From: Chloroflexota bacterium | GTDB taxonomy: Bacteria > Chloroflexota > Dehalococcoidia > Lucifugimonadales > UBA826 | Assembly: GCA_002722155.1 (NCBI GenBank) | Contig: PBKS01000017.1 | Coordinates: forward strand, 1-43,322 | Reading direction: 5' to 3' | Length of the DNA: 43,322 nt | Shown here: positions 23,803-32,885 of the stretch, piece by piece | Layout: each line of letters opens with the position of its first letter | Position numbering within the stretch: the first letter of the stretch is position 1 | The notes under the pieces: generated by a model | Database searches by the model: none | Told to the model about the DNA's origin: nothing | Seen by the model: only the letters and a program-made list of their open reading frames with translations | Program-made: the position numbers and the translations under genes

Positions 23803-24258
23803 ATGACTATGCAGAATCACACAATAAGACCCCCAGAATTCAAAGCTAGGAAACGAAAGCGTATAGGTCGCGGAGACGGAAGTGGTAATGGAAGCTTTTC
23901 GGGTAAAGGAATGAAAGGCCAAAACTCCAGAAGTGGAGGAGGGGTAAGGCCTGGTTTTGAAGGAGGTCAGTTACCTCTTATTAAGAGAATGCCTTCCTTG
24001 AGAGGGTTCACAAATATTTTTAAAACCAAATACCATATTGCAAACTTGGATACCATTGGTTTGGCATATCCAAATGGAGGAGAAATATCTCCTCATTCCT
24101 TGGTTGAAATCGGAGTGATTAAAGATGAGAGATTGCCTTTAAAAATTTTGGGTAGAGGCGATATAACGGTAAATGTGAAGATCTCCGCTCACAAATTCAC
24201 GAAGTCTGCTAAGAAAAAAATTGAGACAGCAGGTGGGACAGTACAGGTAATCGAGTAA
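23803..24258 (+). CDS. rplO: large ribosomal subunit protein uL15
   Basis: The 151-residue protein has the glycine/arginine-rich N-terminus (KRKRIGRGDGSGNGSFSGKGMKGQNSRSGGGVRPGFEGGQ) and the C-terminal globular end (ISAHKFTKSAKKKIETAGGTVQVIE). It is a late 50S assembly protein. The TAA stop is directly followed by the secY ATG with no spacer, so secY is translationally coupled to it. Confidence 0.95.
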   Translation: MTMQNHTIRPPEFKARKRKRIGRGDGSGNGSFSGKGMKGQNSRSGGGVRPGFEGGQLPLIKRMPSLRGFTNIFKTKYHIANLDTIGLAYPNGGEISPHSLVEIGVIKDERLPLKILGRGDITVNVKISAHKFTKSAKKKIETAGGTVQVIE

Positions 24259-25596
24259 ATGGTTCGTCAATCCCAATCCTCTAGGTCGGAGCAGCTATCA
24301 AGGCCTCAATTAATCCAGTCTATGCTGGACGCAATGAAGGTGCCAGATTTAAGAGATAAAATTCTTTTTACCTTTGCTATGCTTCTTATATTCAGGTTTG
24401 TTGCTCATGTTCCGGTACCGGGCGTGGATACACAAGCACTGTCGCAAGCATTCAGAGATCAAGCCCTCCTAGGTTTTTTGGACCTTTTTAGTGGAGGCGC
24501 TTTGGCTAATTTGAGTGTGGCGGCATTAGGGGTTTATCCCTATATCACTGCATCCATTGTTATGCAGATACTCACACCAGTTATGCCTGGCCTGAAGGAA
24601 CTTTCTCAGGAAGGGGAGTTTGGTAGGCAAAAAATTAATCAATACACTCACTATTTAACTGTTCCGATTGCTTTTATGCAAGGTTGGGGACAGTTAACAC
24701 TTTTGCGATCCTCAGGTGTTCTACCGGGGGTAGATTTTGGATTGAATTTGCACACATTTGCAATGATGTTGTCACTTGTAGCAGGAACCATGTTTTTGGT
24801 CTGGCTAGGAGAGTTGATTACGGAAAGGGGCCTCGGCAATGGTGTTTCATTGATTATATTTGGTGGAATTGTTGCAGGATTGCCTCAAATGCTGGGACGG
24901 GGATTTTTAGAAAATGATTATGTATCTACCTTAATCATGCTGGGAATAATAGGTTTTGCGTTGATATACATAATTGTATTCGTAAATGAGGCTCAGCGCC
25001 GAGTACCAGTGCAATACGGTAGGAGCGTTTTTCGGGGAGGCCGAATGCAACGTCAAAGTGGGTCCTCATTTTTGCCAATAAGAGTTAATACTGCCGGAAT
25101 GATTCCGTTGATTTTCGCATTTTCGATAATAATATTGCCCGGGACGATTGCCAGTTATTTCAATGATCCTCTAGATGACGGATTTTTGAATTCTATTGCC
25201 TCCTTTTTCGCTAGTACTCTAGATCCCTCAAATCTTCCGTATTGGATTGCCGTTTTTGTACTGGTTGTCATGTTCACTTTCTTTTATACGTTGGTTATAT
25301 TCCAGCAACAGAACTTGGCAGATACGTTACAAAGAAACGGCGGCTTTATACCAGGCATTCGTCCTGGATTGCCAACTCAGGAGTATCTAAATAGGGTAAT
25401 CGTAAGAATCACGTGGGGAGGTGCTTTGTTTCTCGGTGGGATTGCGATAGTTCCATATTTTGTTTCTGAGCTAACTGGAATTCAAGCTTTGACTTTGAGC
25501 AGTACAAGTTTGCTAATCATGGTTGGCGTGGCACTTGATACCATGAGACAACTGGAATCCCAACTATTGATGCGAAACTACGAAGGGTTTTTATAG
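24259..25596 (+). CDS. secY: preprotein translocase subunit SecY
   Basis: SecY is the channel of the Sec translocon in the cytoplasmic membrane. The 445-residue protein has about ten membrane segments. Recognisable parts are the plug region after HVPVPGVD, LGVYPYITASIVMQIL, ITERGLGNGVSLIIFGGIV, the cytoplasmic loop with RRVPVQYGR, and NRNGGFIPGIRPG-like QRNGGFIPGIRPGLPTQEYL. The length is standard. It sits in the spc operon between rplO and adk as usual. Confidence 0.97.
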   Translation: MVRQSQSSRSEQLSRPQLIQSMLDAMKVPDLRDKILFTFAMLLIFRFVAHVPVPGVDTQALSQAFRDQALLGFLDLFSGGALANLSVAALGVYPYITASIVMQILTPVMPGLKELSQEGEFGRQKINQYTHYLTVPIAFMQGWGQLTLLRSSGVLPGVDFGLNLHTFAMMLSLVAGTMFLVWLGELITERGLGNGVSLIIFGGIVAGLPQMLGRGFLENDYVSTLIMLGIIGFALIYIIVFVNEAQRRVPVQYGRSVFRGGRMQRQSGSSFLPIRVNTAGMIPLIFAFSIIILPGTIASYFNDPLDDGFLNSIASFFASTLDPSNLPYWIAVFVLVVMFTFFYTLVIFQQQNLADTLQRNGGFIPGIRPGLPTQEYLNRVIVRITWGGALFLGGIAIVPYFVSELTGIQALTLSSTSLLIMVGVALDTMRQLESQLLMRNYEGFL

Positions 25597-25629
25597 GTTT
25601 GGAATGCATCAATGCCAAGGTAACAGACT

Positions 25630-26268
25630 ATGAAAATAATTCTTATGGGTCCTCCTGGATCTGGGAAAGGGACACAAGCCTCTTTTATGGCGTCTATCAC
25701 CGAGGTCAATAGTGTTTCCTCTGGAGATCTATTTAGAGATAATTTGTCGCGTGATACTGAGTTAGGTCGGATGGCCAAGACATATATGGATCGAGGTAAA
25801 TATGTGCCGGATGATGTGACTATCGGTATGGTTATGTCTTGGATAGAGGCTCCAGAAAATAAAAAAGGGTTTGTGTTAGACGGATTTCCAAGGACGCTAC
25901 TACAAGCGGAATCTCTAGACGATCGCCTGGGTGCGATAGGTGGTATCGACAAAGTCATTTTGTTTAATGTTCCTGAACCGGAGTTGATTAAAAGATTAGC
26001 TGGAAGAATACTTTGCAGAAAATGTCAAACTCCATACCATAAGGTATTTTCTCCTCCCATAAAGCAAGGTTTCTGCGACATGTGTGATGGAGAGTTATTC
26101 CAGAGGCAAGATGATTCCGAGGCGGTAGTTAGGGAAAGACTTAGCGTGTACACAGAGGAAACGAGTCCCGTTATTCAAAGGTATAAAGAATTGGGGAATC
26201 TAATTGAAATAGATGGTTCCTTGTCCATAGAAGAGGTGGAACAGTCCTTAAGGGAGGCTCTAGAGTGA
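25630..26268 (+). CDS. adk: adenylate kinase, zinc-lid form
   Basis: The enzyme catalyses ATP + AMP to 2 ADP. The 212-residue protein has P-loop GPPGSGKGTQ, NMP-binding SSGDLFRD, DGFPRTLLQAE and the LID domain. The LID holds CRKC and CDMC, a four-cysteine zinc site typical of many Gram-positive and Chloroflexota adenylate kinases. AAGG lies about nine bases before the ATG. The 68-base gap after it contains TATAAT (26289-26294) and AGC-TTCG-GCT followed by six T, too short a stem to call a terminator. Confidence 0.96.
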   Translation: MKIILMGPPGSGKGTQASFMASITEVNSVSSGDLFRDNLSRDTELGRMAKTYMDRGKYVPDDVTIGMVMSWIEAPENKKGFVLDGFPRTLLQAESLDDRLGAIGGIDKVILFNVPEPELIKRLAGRILCRKCQTPYHKVFSPPIKQGFCDMCDGELFQRQDDSEAVVRERLSVYTEETSPVIQRYKELGNLIEIDGSLSIEEVEQSLREALE

Positions 26269-26336
26269 ATACTCCTACTATTTCATTGTATAATGTAGCT
26301 TCGGCTTTTTTGTTGAAGGTTGAAATAATTTAATTT

Positions 26337-27122
26337 ATGACAACGGGAGATATAAATGCCAAGGGAATAACAATTAAATCCTCCAGAGAGTTGGATTTGA
26401 TGAGGGAGGCAGGCCGCATTATAGCCGAAGCCAAATTGGCCGTAAAAAACGCCTTAGCCCCCGGTGTTACTAGTTTAGAGATGGACGCTTTAGCGGAGGA
26501 GATAATAAAAAAAAGGGGAGCGATACCTTCCTTTAAAGGATATCAGCCAGCCCCTCATATGCCGCCTTTTCCCGCCTCGATATGTTTTTCTTTTAACGAG
26601 GAAATAGTTCATGGGATTCCTAGTGAACGGAAGATGCGAGAGGGAGATATAGTAAGTGTAGATTTTGGTGCAATAGTTGAAGGTTACCACGGAGATAGTG
26701 CCTTCACAGCTGGCGTTGGGTCAATCTCGGACACGGCACAAAGGCTGATCGATGTTACATCAGATTCGTTAGACGCTGGTATTAAAATGGCCTTAATAGG
26801 AAGTCGGCTAACGGATATATCCAACTCGATACAGATATATGCTGAGTCTAAAGGTTACTCTGTCGTTAAGGAGTACGTTGGGCATGGAATAGGTAGGGAA
26901 TTGCACGAAGAGCCACAAATACCTAATTACGGAAGCCCTGGCAGGGGGCCCCTGTTGCGGGAAGGTATGGTTTTGGCAATCGAACCTATGCTTAACGTGG
27001 GTTCTTGGAAGACAAAGGTCATGCCTGATGGGTGGACGATCGTAACCATTGACGGGGAACTGTCAGCCCATTCTGAGCATACGGTTGCGATAACCTCTGA
27101 TGGGCCGGAGGTACTAACCTGA
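26337..27122 (+). CDS. map: methionine aminopeptidase, type I
   Basis: The enzyme removes the initiator Met from nascent proteins. The 261-residue protein has the M24 pita-bread fold with the metal ligands in DFGAIVEGYHGDSAF (two Asp), GHGIGRELHEEP (His), AIEPM (Glu) and HSEHTV (Glu), and the substrate-pocket His in NEEIVHGIPS. There is no N-terminal zinc-finger extension. The ATG at 26337 has a poor ribosome-binding site; the better-looking GGGAGATATAAATG just inside is out of frame. Confidence 0.95.
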   Translation: MTTGDINAKGITIKSSRELDLMREAGRIIAEAKLAVKNALAPGVTSLEMDALAEEIIKKRGAIPSFKGYQPAPHMPPFPASICFSFNEEIVHGIPSERKMREGDIVSVDFGAIVEGYHGDSAFTAGVGSISDTAQRLIDVTSDSLDAGIKMALIGSRLTDISNSIQIYAESKGYSVVKEYVGHGIGRELHEEPQIPNYGSPGRGPLLREGMVLAIEPMLNVGSWKTKVMPDGWTIVTIDGELSAHSEHTVAITSDGPEVLT

Positions 27123-27152
27123 AGGAAGAATCTAATTATCCATGGGAGTTTT

Positions 27153-27377
27153 ATGACTAAAAAGGAGAAAGAGTCAATAGAAGTGGAAGGTACGGTGCTT
27201 GAAGCACTCCCTAACGCTTCTTTCAAAGTTGAACTTGCCAATGGGCATGAGGTATTGGCTTATATATCTGGGAAATTAAGAGTTAATTACATACGAGTTT
27301 TGCCTGGTGATAGGGTTTTAGTAGATTTATCACCTTATGATCTAACCAGAGGCAGAATCACTTATAGATTTAGATAG
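27153..27377 (+). CDS. infA: translation initiation factor IF-1
   Basis: The 74-residue OB-fold protein contains [46 protein letters not shown] and ends [12 protein letters not shown], the classic IF-1 sequence. It blocks the A site during initiation. GGGAG lies eight bases before the ATG. The order map-infA-rpmJ-rpsM is standard. Confidence 0.97.
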   Translation: MTKKEKESIEVEGTVLEALPNASFKVELANGHEVLAYISGKLRVNYIRVLPGDRVLVDLSPYDLTRGRITYRFR

Positions 27378-27427
27378 ATAGTTAGGAAAATTTTGGGTAT
27401 TGATAATGATAGGAATTGGAGCAAGTT

Positions 27428-27541
27428 ATGAAAGTTAGCGCTTCAGTAAAAGTCAGATGCGCTAAATGCAGGGTTATTCGCCGCAAGCGGAAGGTAATGA
27501 TTATTTGCGAAAATCCGAAGCATAAGCAAAGACAAGGATAA
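27428..27541 (+). CDS. rpmJ: large ribosomal subunit protein bL36
   Basis: This very short gene encodes 37 residues: [20 protein letters not shown], then a lysine-rich part and [12 protein letters not shown]. It holds the C-x2-C ... C-x4-H zinc site of the C+ form of bL36. GGAG precedes the ATG. It ends ten bases before rpsM. The gene order and the complete zinc ligand set make the call secure despite its size. Confidence 0.95.
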   Translation: MKVSASVKVRCAKCRVIRRKRKVMIICENPKHKQRQG

Positions 27542-27551
27542 GGGGTCATAG

Positions 27552-27929
27552 ATGGCTATAGTATCAGGTGTAAATATTCCAGATGGCAAGCGAGTTGAGA
27601 CGGCCTTGACAAGTATATATGGGATAGGACCGTTTGTAGCGCTGGATATAGTTAACAAGGCTGGGATTATCGATAACCCACGTGTGAAAGATTTATCAGA
27701 CGAAGACCTGAACAGGGTAAGAGAAATAATTGATAAAGAACGTTTGGTAGAAGGGGATTTGAGAAGGGAAGTTAATCAAAATATACGTCGACTTATTGAT
27801 ATTGGGTGCTATAGAGGAACACGTCATAGGAGGGGGTTACCTGTAAGAGGCCAAAGAACCAAAACCAATGCTAGAGCAAAAAGAGGCCGAAAAATTGCTA
27901 TCTCAAGAAAGCATACAACTACTAGGTAA
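27552..27929 (+). CDS. rpsM: small ribosomal subunit protein uS13
   Basis: The 125-residue protein begins MAIVSGVNIPDGKRVETALTSIYGIG and has RRLIDIGCYRGTRHRRGLPVRGQRTKTNARAKRG, diagnostic of uS13. It forms the head bridge to the 50S subunit and contacts P-site tRNA with its basic tail. AAGGGG precedes the ATG. Confidence 0.96.
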   Translation: MAIVSGVNIPDGKRVETALTSIYGIGPFVALDIVNKAGIIDNPRVKDLSDEDLNRVREIIDKERLVEGDLRREVNQNIRRLIDIGCYRGTRHRRGLPVRGQRTKTNARAKRGRKIAISRKHTTTR

Positions 27930-27972
27930 GACAGTGGGTTCGAATTCAATGGTAATTTTAAGGAGTTAAGTA

Positions 27973-28359
27973 ATGGCTAGAAGGCCAAGGACAAGAAGAA
28001 GAGATAGAGGACCCGTACCTCTGGGTAGAGCATATATTCAATCAACATTTAACAATACAATTGTAACCTTGACTGATCCAACCGGTAATACCGTTGCTTG
28101 GGGAAGTGCAGGGACGGCTGGCTTCCGTGGGTCTCGTAAGTCTACGGCCTTTGCCGCTCAAAGGGCTGGCGAAGACGCAGCAAAAAAAGCCATGGATGAA
28201 GGAGTGAGGAAGGTCGATGTATTTGTGAGAGGTCCCGGAGCAGGAAGGGAGGCAGCAATCAGAGCTATACAGGCTGCAGGGATTGTCGTCGGTAGTATCA
28301 AGGATGTTACTCCTATTCCCCATAATGGATGTCGGCCACCTAAGAGAAGAAGGGTGTAG
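27973..28359 (+). CDS. rpsK: small ribosomal subunit protein uS11
   Basis: The 128-residue protein has [39 protein letters not shown] and ends [18 protein letters not shown], the invariant uS11 tail. It lies on the 30S platform at the E site. AAGGAG lies eight bases before the ATG. The basic N-terminus ([13 protein letters not shown]) is normal. Confidence 0.96.
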   Translation: MARRPRTRRRDRGPVPLGRAYIQSTFNNTIVTLTDPTGNTVAWGSAGTAGFRGSRKSTAFAAQRAGEDAAKKAMDEGVRKVDVFVRGPGAGREAAIRAIQAAGIVVGSIKDVTPIPHNGCRPPKRRRV

Positions 28360-28413
28360 TAAAAAAGACCTATTGGGAATTGAAACAATCAGAAATGGAT
28401 AGAGTGTGAACAG

Positions 28414-29013
28414 ATGGCGAGATATACAGGACCGATTCAAAAAAAACTCAGGGCATTGGGCCTGGACAATTATGGTGCGTATAAAGTAAAAAAAGAAAGC
28501 AAATCTAACCAAGGATTTACGCGCCGAAGGCGTGTCTCTGCCTATGGTCTACAACTGAAAGAAAAACAAAAGGCCCGATTTATATATGGGATTATGGAAA
28601 AACAGTTTCGGAATTACTACGAAAAGGCGTTGGATATGGAAGGGGTCACCGGTGATAATCTAATGATTCTACTTGAGAAACGTCTTGATAATGTTTTATA
28701 TAGAACTGGGATGTTCCTATCAAGAAAACAGTCTAGACAGGCTGTAAATCACGGTCATTTTTTGGTGAACGATGCCAAGGTGGACATTCCCTCCTACCAG
28801 ATAAGACAGGGGGATCAGGTTAAATGGGGGGAAAAGGGGCAGAAAACGGCTCTTTTTGAAATAGCAAAAAGTAATTGCAAATCTATACAAAGCCCTCATT
28901 GGATCAATCTGGATCAAGATAAAATGACTGCTTCGATAGTAACGGAACCCGGGGCTGAAGACGGGGAAATAGTTATAGATACAGTTCAAATTGTCGAATA
29001 TTATTCCAAATAA
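28414..29013 (+). CDS. rpsD: small ribosomal subunit protein uS4
   Basis: The 199-residue protein has the uS4 fold with the S4 RNA-binding domain (LEKRLDNVLYRTGMFLSRKQSRQAVNHGHFLVNDAKVDIPSYQIRQGDQV). The N-terminal zinc ligands of the C+ form are absent (GPIQKKLRALGLDNYG), so this is the zinc-free type. In E. coli uS4 regulates the alpha operon through a pseudoknot before rpsM; I see no clear copy of it here. Confidence 0.95.
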   Translation: MARYTGPIQKKLRALGLDNYGAYKVKKESKSNQGFTRRRRVSAYGLQLKEKQKARFIYGIMEKQFRNYYEKALDMEGVTGDNLMILLEKRLDNVLYRTGMFLSRKQSRQAVNHGHFLVNDAKVDIPSYQIRQGDQVKWGEKGQKTALFEIAKSNCKSIQSPHWINLDQDKMTASIVTEPGAEDGEIVIDTVQIVEYYSK

Positions 29014-29027
29014 AACGGAGGCGATAA

Positions 29028-30077
29028 ATGGTAAGCGATTATAATGCTATGTCTATCCTAGACGCTCCAGAAGTTGAGGAAGAAGAGGTTATTGCCAATC
29101 CCAAAATTTCTGTGGCTGAGGCGTCAGAAACCTACGGTAAATTTGTTATTGGGCCTCTAGATCCGGGATACGGTGTTACCTTAGGAAACCCACTGCGAAG
29201 AGTTTTATATAATTCCCTTTCTGGGTCTGCGGTCACATGGGTGAAGATAGAGGGTATTTTGCATGAATATTCCAATATAGAGAATGTTAAAGAAGAGGTT
29301 TCGGAAATATTACTGAATGTAAAAGATTTAAGGATTAGGACTGAGTCAGATTCCTCAGGGCAACTAAGGTTATTGAGTAGCGGTGAAGGAAAGCTTACTG
29401 CTGCGGATATTTCGCCGTCAGCAGAAATAACTGTTGTAAATGTAGACCAACATATTGCCACCTTGGATTCCGCGGATGCGGAATTAAATATGGTTTTAAA
29501 TGTGGATCATGGAAAAGGATACAAAGTAGCAGAGAGTAGTGAAGGACATCCAATCGGAGTTATTCCTATTGATGCTGTGTTCACACCTGTAAGGAAAGTC
29601 AATTACACAATAAATCAGACCCGGGTGGGACAGAGAACAGATTTTGAAGAATTACATTTTGAGGTTTGGACAGACGGGTCCAAGTATCCTGTAGAAGCGG
29701 TGATAGAGGCGGCAAACATATTAGTGAATCAATTTTTCCTTTTCACTAAAGCAGAGGATGCTCAGGAAGGTACCGACGGGGTATCGATGGATATACCTGC
29801 GGAGCATTACAACATGACCGTGGAGGAGCTGGAACTTTCTTCCAGGACTTTGAATTGTCTCAAACGAGCTGCTCTAAACAGAGTTGGCGAGGTCATGGAG
29901 AAGTCGAAAAGTGATTTACTGGAGATAAGAAACTTCGGCGAAAAATCATACAGGGAGTTATACGATAAATTCAGAGAGTTAGAAATACTACCAGATCATT
30001 TAGATCCGGATTCGAATTCTAGCGATAGTGAACAAATCGAAGAAAATAATCACGAAATCGAAGCTGACCAGGGGTAG
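29028..30077 (+). CDS. rpoA: DNA-directed RNA polymerase subunit alpha
   Basis: The 349-residue protein has the N-terminal assembly domain ([47 protein letters not shown]) and the C-terminal DNA-binding domain (about 262-325). The latter keeps R273, N276, C277, G304, K306, S307 and E310, which correspond to E. coli R265, N268, C269, G296, K298, S299 and E302. The N-terminus has an acidic stretch of about 30 residues before the usual start. A short acidic tail follows the CTD. GGAGG precedes the ATG. The same CTD type also appears fused to uL4 upstream. Confidence 0.97.
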   Translation: MVSDYNAMSILDAPEVEEEEVIANPKISVAEASETYGKFVIGPLDPGYGVTLGNPLRRVLYNSLSGSAVTWVKIEGILHEYSNIENVKEEVSEILLNVKDLRIRTESDSSGQLRLLSSGEGKLTAADISPSAEITVVNVDQHIATLDSADAELNMVLNVDHGKGYKVAESSEGHPIGVIPIDAVFTPVRKVNYTINQTRVGQRTDFEELHFEVWTDGSKYPVEAVIEAANILVNQFFLFTKAEDAQEGTDGVSMDIPAEHYNMTVEELELSSRTLNCLKRAALNRVGEVMEKSKSDLLEIRNFGEKSYRELYDKFRELEILPDHLDPDSNSSDSEQIEENNHEIEADQG

Positions 30078-30094
30078 CAACAGGAGACTGTGTA

Positions 30095-30445
30095 GTGAGA
30101 CATCGACTTTCAGGAAGAAAATTAGGTAGGCCGACAGGCCACAGAATGCTTATGCTTCGAAATATGACGACTGATTTGCTGAGGAATGAGAGCATGAAAA
30201 CGACTGACTCCAAGGCCAAGGAAGTCAGAAAGATGGCTGAGAAAGTCATAACGTTAGGTAAAAAAGGCACTCTACACCATCGAAGACAAGCATCGGCATT
30301 ACTTACAGATGAGTATGTTGTAAAGAAAGTATTTGAAGAGTTAGGGGATCGCTATCAGGATCGAAACGGCGGCTACACCCGTATAACCAAACTGGGACCA
30401 AGAAAAGGGGATGCATCTGAAATGGCAGTTTTGGAACTTGTATAG
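30095..30445 (+). CDS. rplQ: large ribosomal subunit protein bL17
   Basis: The 116-residue protein begins [57 protein letters not shown], the standard bL17 N-terminal domain. The start is GTG with CAGGAGA upstream. It ends the alpha-operon block before truA. Confidence 0.95.
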   Translation: MRHRLSGRKLGRPTGHRMLMLRNMTTDLLRNESMKTTDSKAKEVRKMAEKVITLGKKGTLHHRRQASALLTDEYVVKKVFEELGDRYQDRNGGYTRITKLGPRKGDASEMAVLELV

Positions 30446-30469
30446 TGAGCATGAGAGTTAATATGAAAT

Positions 30470-31228
30470 ATGCGCGTAGCTTTAATAATTGAATATCAAG
30501 GTACGAGGTACCACGGATTTCAGTATCAAACTAATGCGAAGACTGTACAGGAGGAATTAGAAAACTCAATAGAAAGGCTTTTTGGTGAAAGCATAAGGAT
30601 CAGTCCAGCCGGTAGAACAGACGCGGGAGTTCACGCCAGGAACCAGGTCGCGACATTTGATACAAACTCCGGCATGGAAGTGAATAAGATAGCTAAGGGA
30701 ATGAATTATTATCTTCCGGATGACATAGTCGTGAAAAATGTCGTTGAAGTACCGCGAGATTTTGATCCGAGAAGAGATGCGAAATCAAGAGTTTACCGAT
30801 ATTCGATTTTCAATTCGAATGTCCACTCCCCTTTAAATCGAATATATAGCCATAGGGTGGTAGGTGATCTTGATAAAGATCTCATGTGTCTGGGAGCAGA
30901 TTTATTTCTCGGAGAACACGATTTCAGAAAATTTGCTGGTCCAGTAGAAAAGAATAAAAGCACAGAGAGAGTTATTTATAGATCTTTTTGGACTTATGAT
31001 AATAATATGCTGAATTACGAAGTTGAAGGGAATGCATTCCTTCCGCATCAGGTGCGACGAATGGTGGGTAGCCTGGTAGATTTAGGAAGAGGTAGACTGT
31101 TTTTGGAAGATGTTAAGGATCTCCTCAGTTGCAAAGGATCGGCTAGGAGCAACTCCATGCCGTCAAAAGGTTTGTGTTTAGAGAAAGTGATCTATGAGAA
31201 TTATTCTATTTTGACCCCTACAGGTTGA
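30470..31228 (+). CDS. truA: tRNA pseudouridine(38-40) synthase TruA
   Basis: The 252-residue enzyme isomerises uridines 38-40 in the tRNA anticodon stem. It has IEYQGTRYHGFQYQ at the N-terminus, the catalytic-Asp motif AGRTDAGVHARNQVATFD and the C-terminal FLPHQVRRMVGSLVDLGRG. The start is the ATG at 30470; the ATG seven bases earlier is in another frame. truA between rplQ and rplM is a common order in Gram-positive-type clusters. Confidence 0.95.
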   Translation: MRVALIIEYQGTRYHGFQYQTNAKTVQEELENSIERLFGESIRISPAGRTDAGVHARNQVATFDTNSGMEVNKIAKGMNYYLPDDIVVKNVVEVPRDFDPRRDAKSRVYRYSIFNSNVHSPLNRIYSHRVVGDLDKDLMCLGADLFLGEHDFRKFAGPVEKNKSTERVIYRSFWTYDNNMLNYEVEGNAFLPHQVRRMVGSLVDLGRGRLFLEDVKDLLSCKGSARSNSMPSKGLCLEKVIYENYSILTPTG

Positions 31229-31239
31229 GGAAATAAATT

Positions 31240-31674
31240 ATGACGATACGACAAAAAATGGAACAGCCAAAACGAGAGGAACTGCGCCCAGATTGGCATG
31301 TGTTAGATGCGGAAGGCAAGACGCTGGGTAGAATAAGTTCAGAAATTTCTGTCCTTCTACAGGGAAAGCATAAACCTGGGTATGTTCCGTATTTAAATAC
31401 TGGTGACTACGTAGTCGTTGTAAATGCGGAAAAAATCCATGTCACCGGAAATAAAATAGAGCAGAAGAAGTATTATCGTCACAGTGGGTATCACGGTGGT
31501 CTTAAGGAAACCAATCTACGTCAAATGCTAGACAAGCATCCTGAGAGAGTCATTAAACAGTCAGTAAAAGGAATGCTACCAAAAAATGTTCCTGGGAGAA
31601 GAATGCTAAGCAGATTAAAGGTTTACGCGGGAGATAGCCATCCACACCAGGCTCAGGTGAACACAGAAAGTTAA
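31240..31674 (+). CDS. rplM: large ribosomal subunit protein uL13
   Basis: The 144-residue protein has [54 protein letters not shown] and [30 protein letters not shown], which is clear uL13. It is an early 50S assembly protein. GAGGAAATAAATT precedes the ATG. It pairs with rpsI as in nearly all bacteria. Confidence 0.96.
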   Translation: MTIRQKMEQPKREELRPDWHVLDAEGKTLGRISSEISVLLQGKHKPGYVPYLNTGDYVVVVNAEKIHVTGNKIEQKKYYRHSGYHGGLKETNLRQMLDKHPERVIKQSVKGMLPKNVPGRRMLSRLKVYAGDSHPHQAQVNTES

Positions 31675-31711
31675 CAATTTGATTACTCTATAAATTGGCT
31701 AGGAGAAAAAA

Positions 31712-32110
31712 ATGGTTGAACAGCAATATACGTATGCGGTTGGTAGAAGAAAAACTTCCGTAGCTCAGGTAAGACTATATCAGGACGCTGGGCCGATCGT
31801 TGTTGAAGATAAATTAATAGAGGATGCCTTTCCGTTTAGCACATGGCAACAGATCATAAATGAACCTTTTACGGTGACGAATACACAGGGTAGATTTAGG
31901 GTGGTAGCCAAGGTGAAAGGTGGTGGAGTAAGTGGCAGGGCTGGGGCAATAAGGCATGGTATATCTAGAGCTCTAGCTGAAGTTAATAATGGCATGTATA
32001 GAGATGAACTGAAGAAGGCAGGATTGCTTACTAGAGATTCTCGGGTTAAGGAGCGCAAGAAACCTGGCCTTAAAGGGGCTCGAAAGGCCAAGCAGTATAC
32101 CAAACGTTAA
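31712..32110 (+). CDS. rpsI: small ribosomal subunit protein uS9
   Basis: The 132-residue protein has YAVGRRKTSVAQVRL, GGGVSGRAGAIRHGISRALAEVN and the C-terminal LTRDSRVKERKKPGLKGARKAKQYTKR whose final Lys-Arg reaches P-site tRNA. CTAGGAG lies before the ATG. It is the last gene of the co-directional ribosomal run. Confidence 0.96.
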   Translation: MVEQQYTYAVGRRKTSVAQVRLYQDAGPIVVEDKLIEDAFPFSTWQQIINEPFTVTNTQGRFRVVAKVKGGGVSGRAGAIRHGISRALAEVNNGMYRDELKKAGLLTRDSRVKERKKPGLKGARKAKQYTKR

Positions 32111-32206
32111 CATTAATCTAAGTTCTAATCCTTATTTCAATAGGTGCGGGGATTGCCAAATTCAAGAGCCATAAGATCCGCTGTTTTCAACACTTCTAGG
32201 CTTTCC

Positions 32207-32872
32207 ATGGCGATGGAGAATTATCTTCTGTCTATTTTAAGACTAGAAGAACAGCAACTGAAGGTCACTGTTGCACATTTGTCTGAACATTTCAAGAGTT
32301 TGCCTTTAGGAGAAGGATTGGGGACCTCACTACCTTCTGTTAGCGCTATGATAAGGCGTATGTCCAAAGAGAAACTTGTGGGTATTTCTGCTGAAAAAGA
32401 AATAGTTCTTACTGAAACTGGTCGCCAGTATGCTCAGGTTATTTTGAGAAGGCATCGCCTGGCAGAAAGATTGCTAGTGGATGTTCTAAATGTTGATCTT
32501 GAATTTGCTCATATAGAGGCTCATAGATTGGAGCATACAATGTCACCTTATTTGGAACAGAAGGTCGTAGATTTGTTAAATAATCCCCAAACTTGTCCTT
32601 TCGGACATCCTATCCCTGGTAGTGGATACATCCCGTCGGATAACGCTATCACTTTGGATAGATGTAGAGCGGATAACCGATATCTGGTTGATAGAGTTCC
32701 TGAGGATAACCAGGAGTTACTGAATTACTTTGTTGAAAAAGGATTTATCCCAGAAACATCAATTAAGATACTTGATTCCTCTTCGTCAAGAGGTATTGTC
32801 ACTCTTGAATGTAACCAGGATGAATTAGTTTTTAGTATAGAAGTGGCAAAACTAATATGGGTTAAGTCGTAA
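32207..32872 (+). CDS. DtxR/MntR-family metal-dependent regulator, atypical metal site
   Basis: The 221-residue protein has an N-terminal winged helix, the dimerisation/metal helices and a C-terminal SH3-like FeoA domain (about 145-220). The metal-site residues H83, E87, H102, E109 and H110 match DtxR H79, E83, H98, E105 and H106. However, DtxR Cys102 is His106 here and DtxR Met10 is Asn5, whereas MntR has Glu and Asp at these places. About nine extra residues (LPLGEGLGT region) lie in the helix-turn-helix before the recognition helix. The ATG at 32207 gives the usual N-terminus; a GTG at 32144 would add 21 residues. Iron or manganese control is likely, but which metal is unclear. Confidence 0.85.
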   Translation: MAMENYLLSILRLEEQQLKVTVAHLSEHFKSLPLGEGLGTSLPSVSAMIRRMSKEKLVGISAEKEIVLTETGRQYAQVILRRHRLAERLLVDVLNVDLEFAHIEAHRLEHTMSPYLEQKVVDLLNNPQTCPFGHPIPGSGYIPSDNAITLDRCRADNRYLVDRVPEDNQELLNYFVEKGFIPETSIKILDSSSSRGIVTLECNQDELVFSIEVAKLIWVKS

Positions 32873-32885
32873 GAAATAACGAACC

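Noticed and set aside
26269-26336. Terminator or internal promoter between adk and map
   Set aside because: AGC-TTCG-GCT plus six T has only a three-base stem, and the TATAAT at 26289 lacks a -35. Both are too weak to annotate.
28042-28512. A 156-codon minus-strand frame across rpsK and rpsD
   Set aside because: It is antisense to two clear ribosomal genes and has no domain-like pattern or plausible promoter.
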